Below, one piece after another: positions 5,035 through 5,362 of a stretch of 5,362 bases of DNA (its first letter is position 1; each line of letters begins with the position of its first letter). Made by a program: the position numbers and the translations under genes. The notes beneath the pieces are model-generated. The model ran no database searches and had not been told where the DNA came from. It saw nothing but the letters and a program-made list of their open reading frames with translations. Source of the DNA: Bacillota bacterium (GTDB lineage Bacteria; Bacillota_I; Bacilli_A; Acholeplasmatales; Acholeplasmataceae); NCBI GenBank assembly GCA_023458995.1, contig JAEWVV010000228.1, positions 1 through 5,362 of the forward strand. The letters are read 5' to 3'.

Positions 5035-5362
5035 ATGAGAATTAGCATTTTAGTCAAAACATTCTTGATTTTACTATTCTCTTTTTCTATTGTCTTTTTC
5101 TTAAGCATGTATATCTCATACTCTAGATTTTCACCGATGTATATCGATGAAAACATTAAAACTGTTAAAAACTCGATTTTAGAGTCTGTGGATGAAATTG
5201 AAAATGATGTTAGTTTAAGCGAAACAATCCTTCAAAACTTATCCTCAGAAACTTCATTTATAAGGTATAAAGATAATCAAATTCAAGAATCAATTGGTCC
5301 AACCTTCTTAAATGAATCTTCCATAGTAGATTTCGTCATTTCCATTTATGATAGTAATGACT
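5035..5362 (+). CDS. Sensor histidine kinase, N-terminal part (runs off right edge)
   Basis: An open frame starts at ATG 5035-5037, seven bases after an excellent GAGGAGG site, and continues without stop for 109 codons to the window end. Residues about 5-29 (ILVKTFLILLFSFSIVFFLSMYISYS within this span) form one strong membrane segment with a basic start. The rest, from about 32, is hydrophilic and helical (FSPMYIDENIKTVKNSIL onward), consistent with an extracytoplasmic sensor domain. The HAMP, dimerisation and ATPase domains would lie beyond the window, so the kinase call rests on topology plus position directly after a response regulator. The pair would sense an external or envelope signal and phosphorylate Asp53 of the regulator. 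A membrane protein of another kind is possible but unlikely here. Confidence 0.82.
   Translation, partial: MRISILVKTFLILLFSFSIVFFLSMYISYSRFSPMYIDENIKTVKNSILESVDEIENDVSLSETILQNLSSETSFIRYKDNQIQESIGPTFLNESSIVDFVISIYDSND

Noticed and set aside
4974..5156. Minus-strand frame of 60 codons
   Set aside because: It overlaps the end of the response regulator and the start of the kinase, both well supported; its hydrophobic look comes from the complement of the kinase membrane segment.

Overview
The window is low-GC bacterial DNA from a Firmicutes/Mollicutes-type organism, perhaps near Acholeplasma; the lineage is an inference from composition and gene style. Shine-Dalgarno sites are strong, there is a textbook housekeeping promoter and intrinsic terminators, and intergenic DNA falls to about 15% GC. 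All intact genes end in TAA and the Trp codons I checked are TGG, so the standard code (table 11) fits better than the UGA=Trp code of Mycoplasma.

Layout. Positions 1-746 (minus) hold a decayed XRE-type regulator with a C-terminal multi-membrane-segment region. It runs off the left edge and carries a UGA stop, a frameshift in an A7 run and a UAG stop. Positions 747-878 contain a compact 7-bp hairpin. Positions 879-2035 (minus) are a likely two-gene operon: a HEAT-repeat protein of the DNA alkylation repair (AlkD/AlkC-like) family that seems to lack the usual cleft Trp residues, then a small GtrA-family membrane protein. Positions 2130-2451 (minus) form a complete transcription unit for a 43-residue protein of unknown function: perfect consensus promoter, leader with a 9-bp inverted repeat, strong ribosome binding site, ORF and terminator. 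A very AT-rich spacer follows. Positions 2654-4186 (minus) encode a YfbK-like von Willebrand factor A lipoprotein with its own terminator.

Positions 4187-4345 are the divergent control region between the lipoprotein and, on the plus strand, an OmpR/PhoB-family response regulator (4346-5014) followed by the start of its probable sensor histidine kinase (5035 to the right edge). This region holds four tandem 11-bp units in exact register, the architecture bound by OmpR/PhoB-family regulators. The simplest reading is that the response regulator binds here to control its own operon and the divergent surface lipoprotein, giving a membrane-sensing module of kinase, regulator and VWA lipoprotein.

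The observations most worth following are the phased repeat array, the uncharacterised 43-residue gene and the multiply broken regulator.
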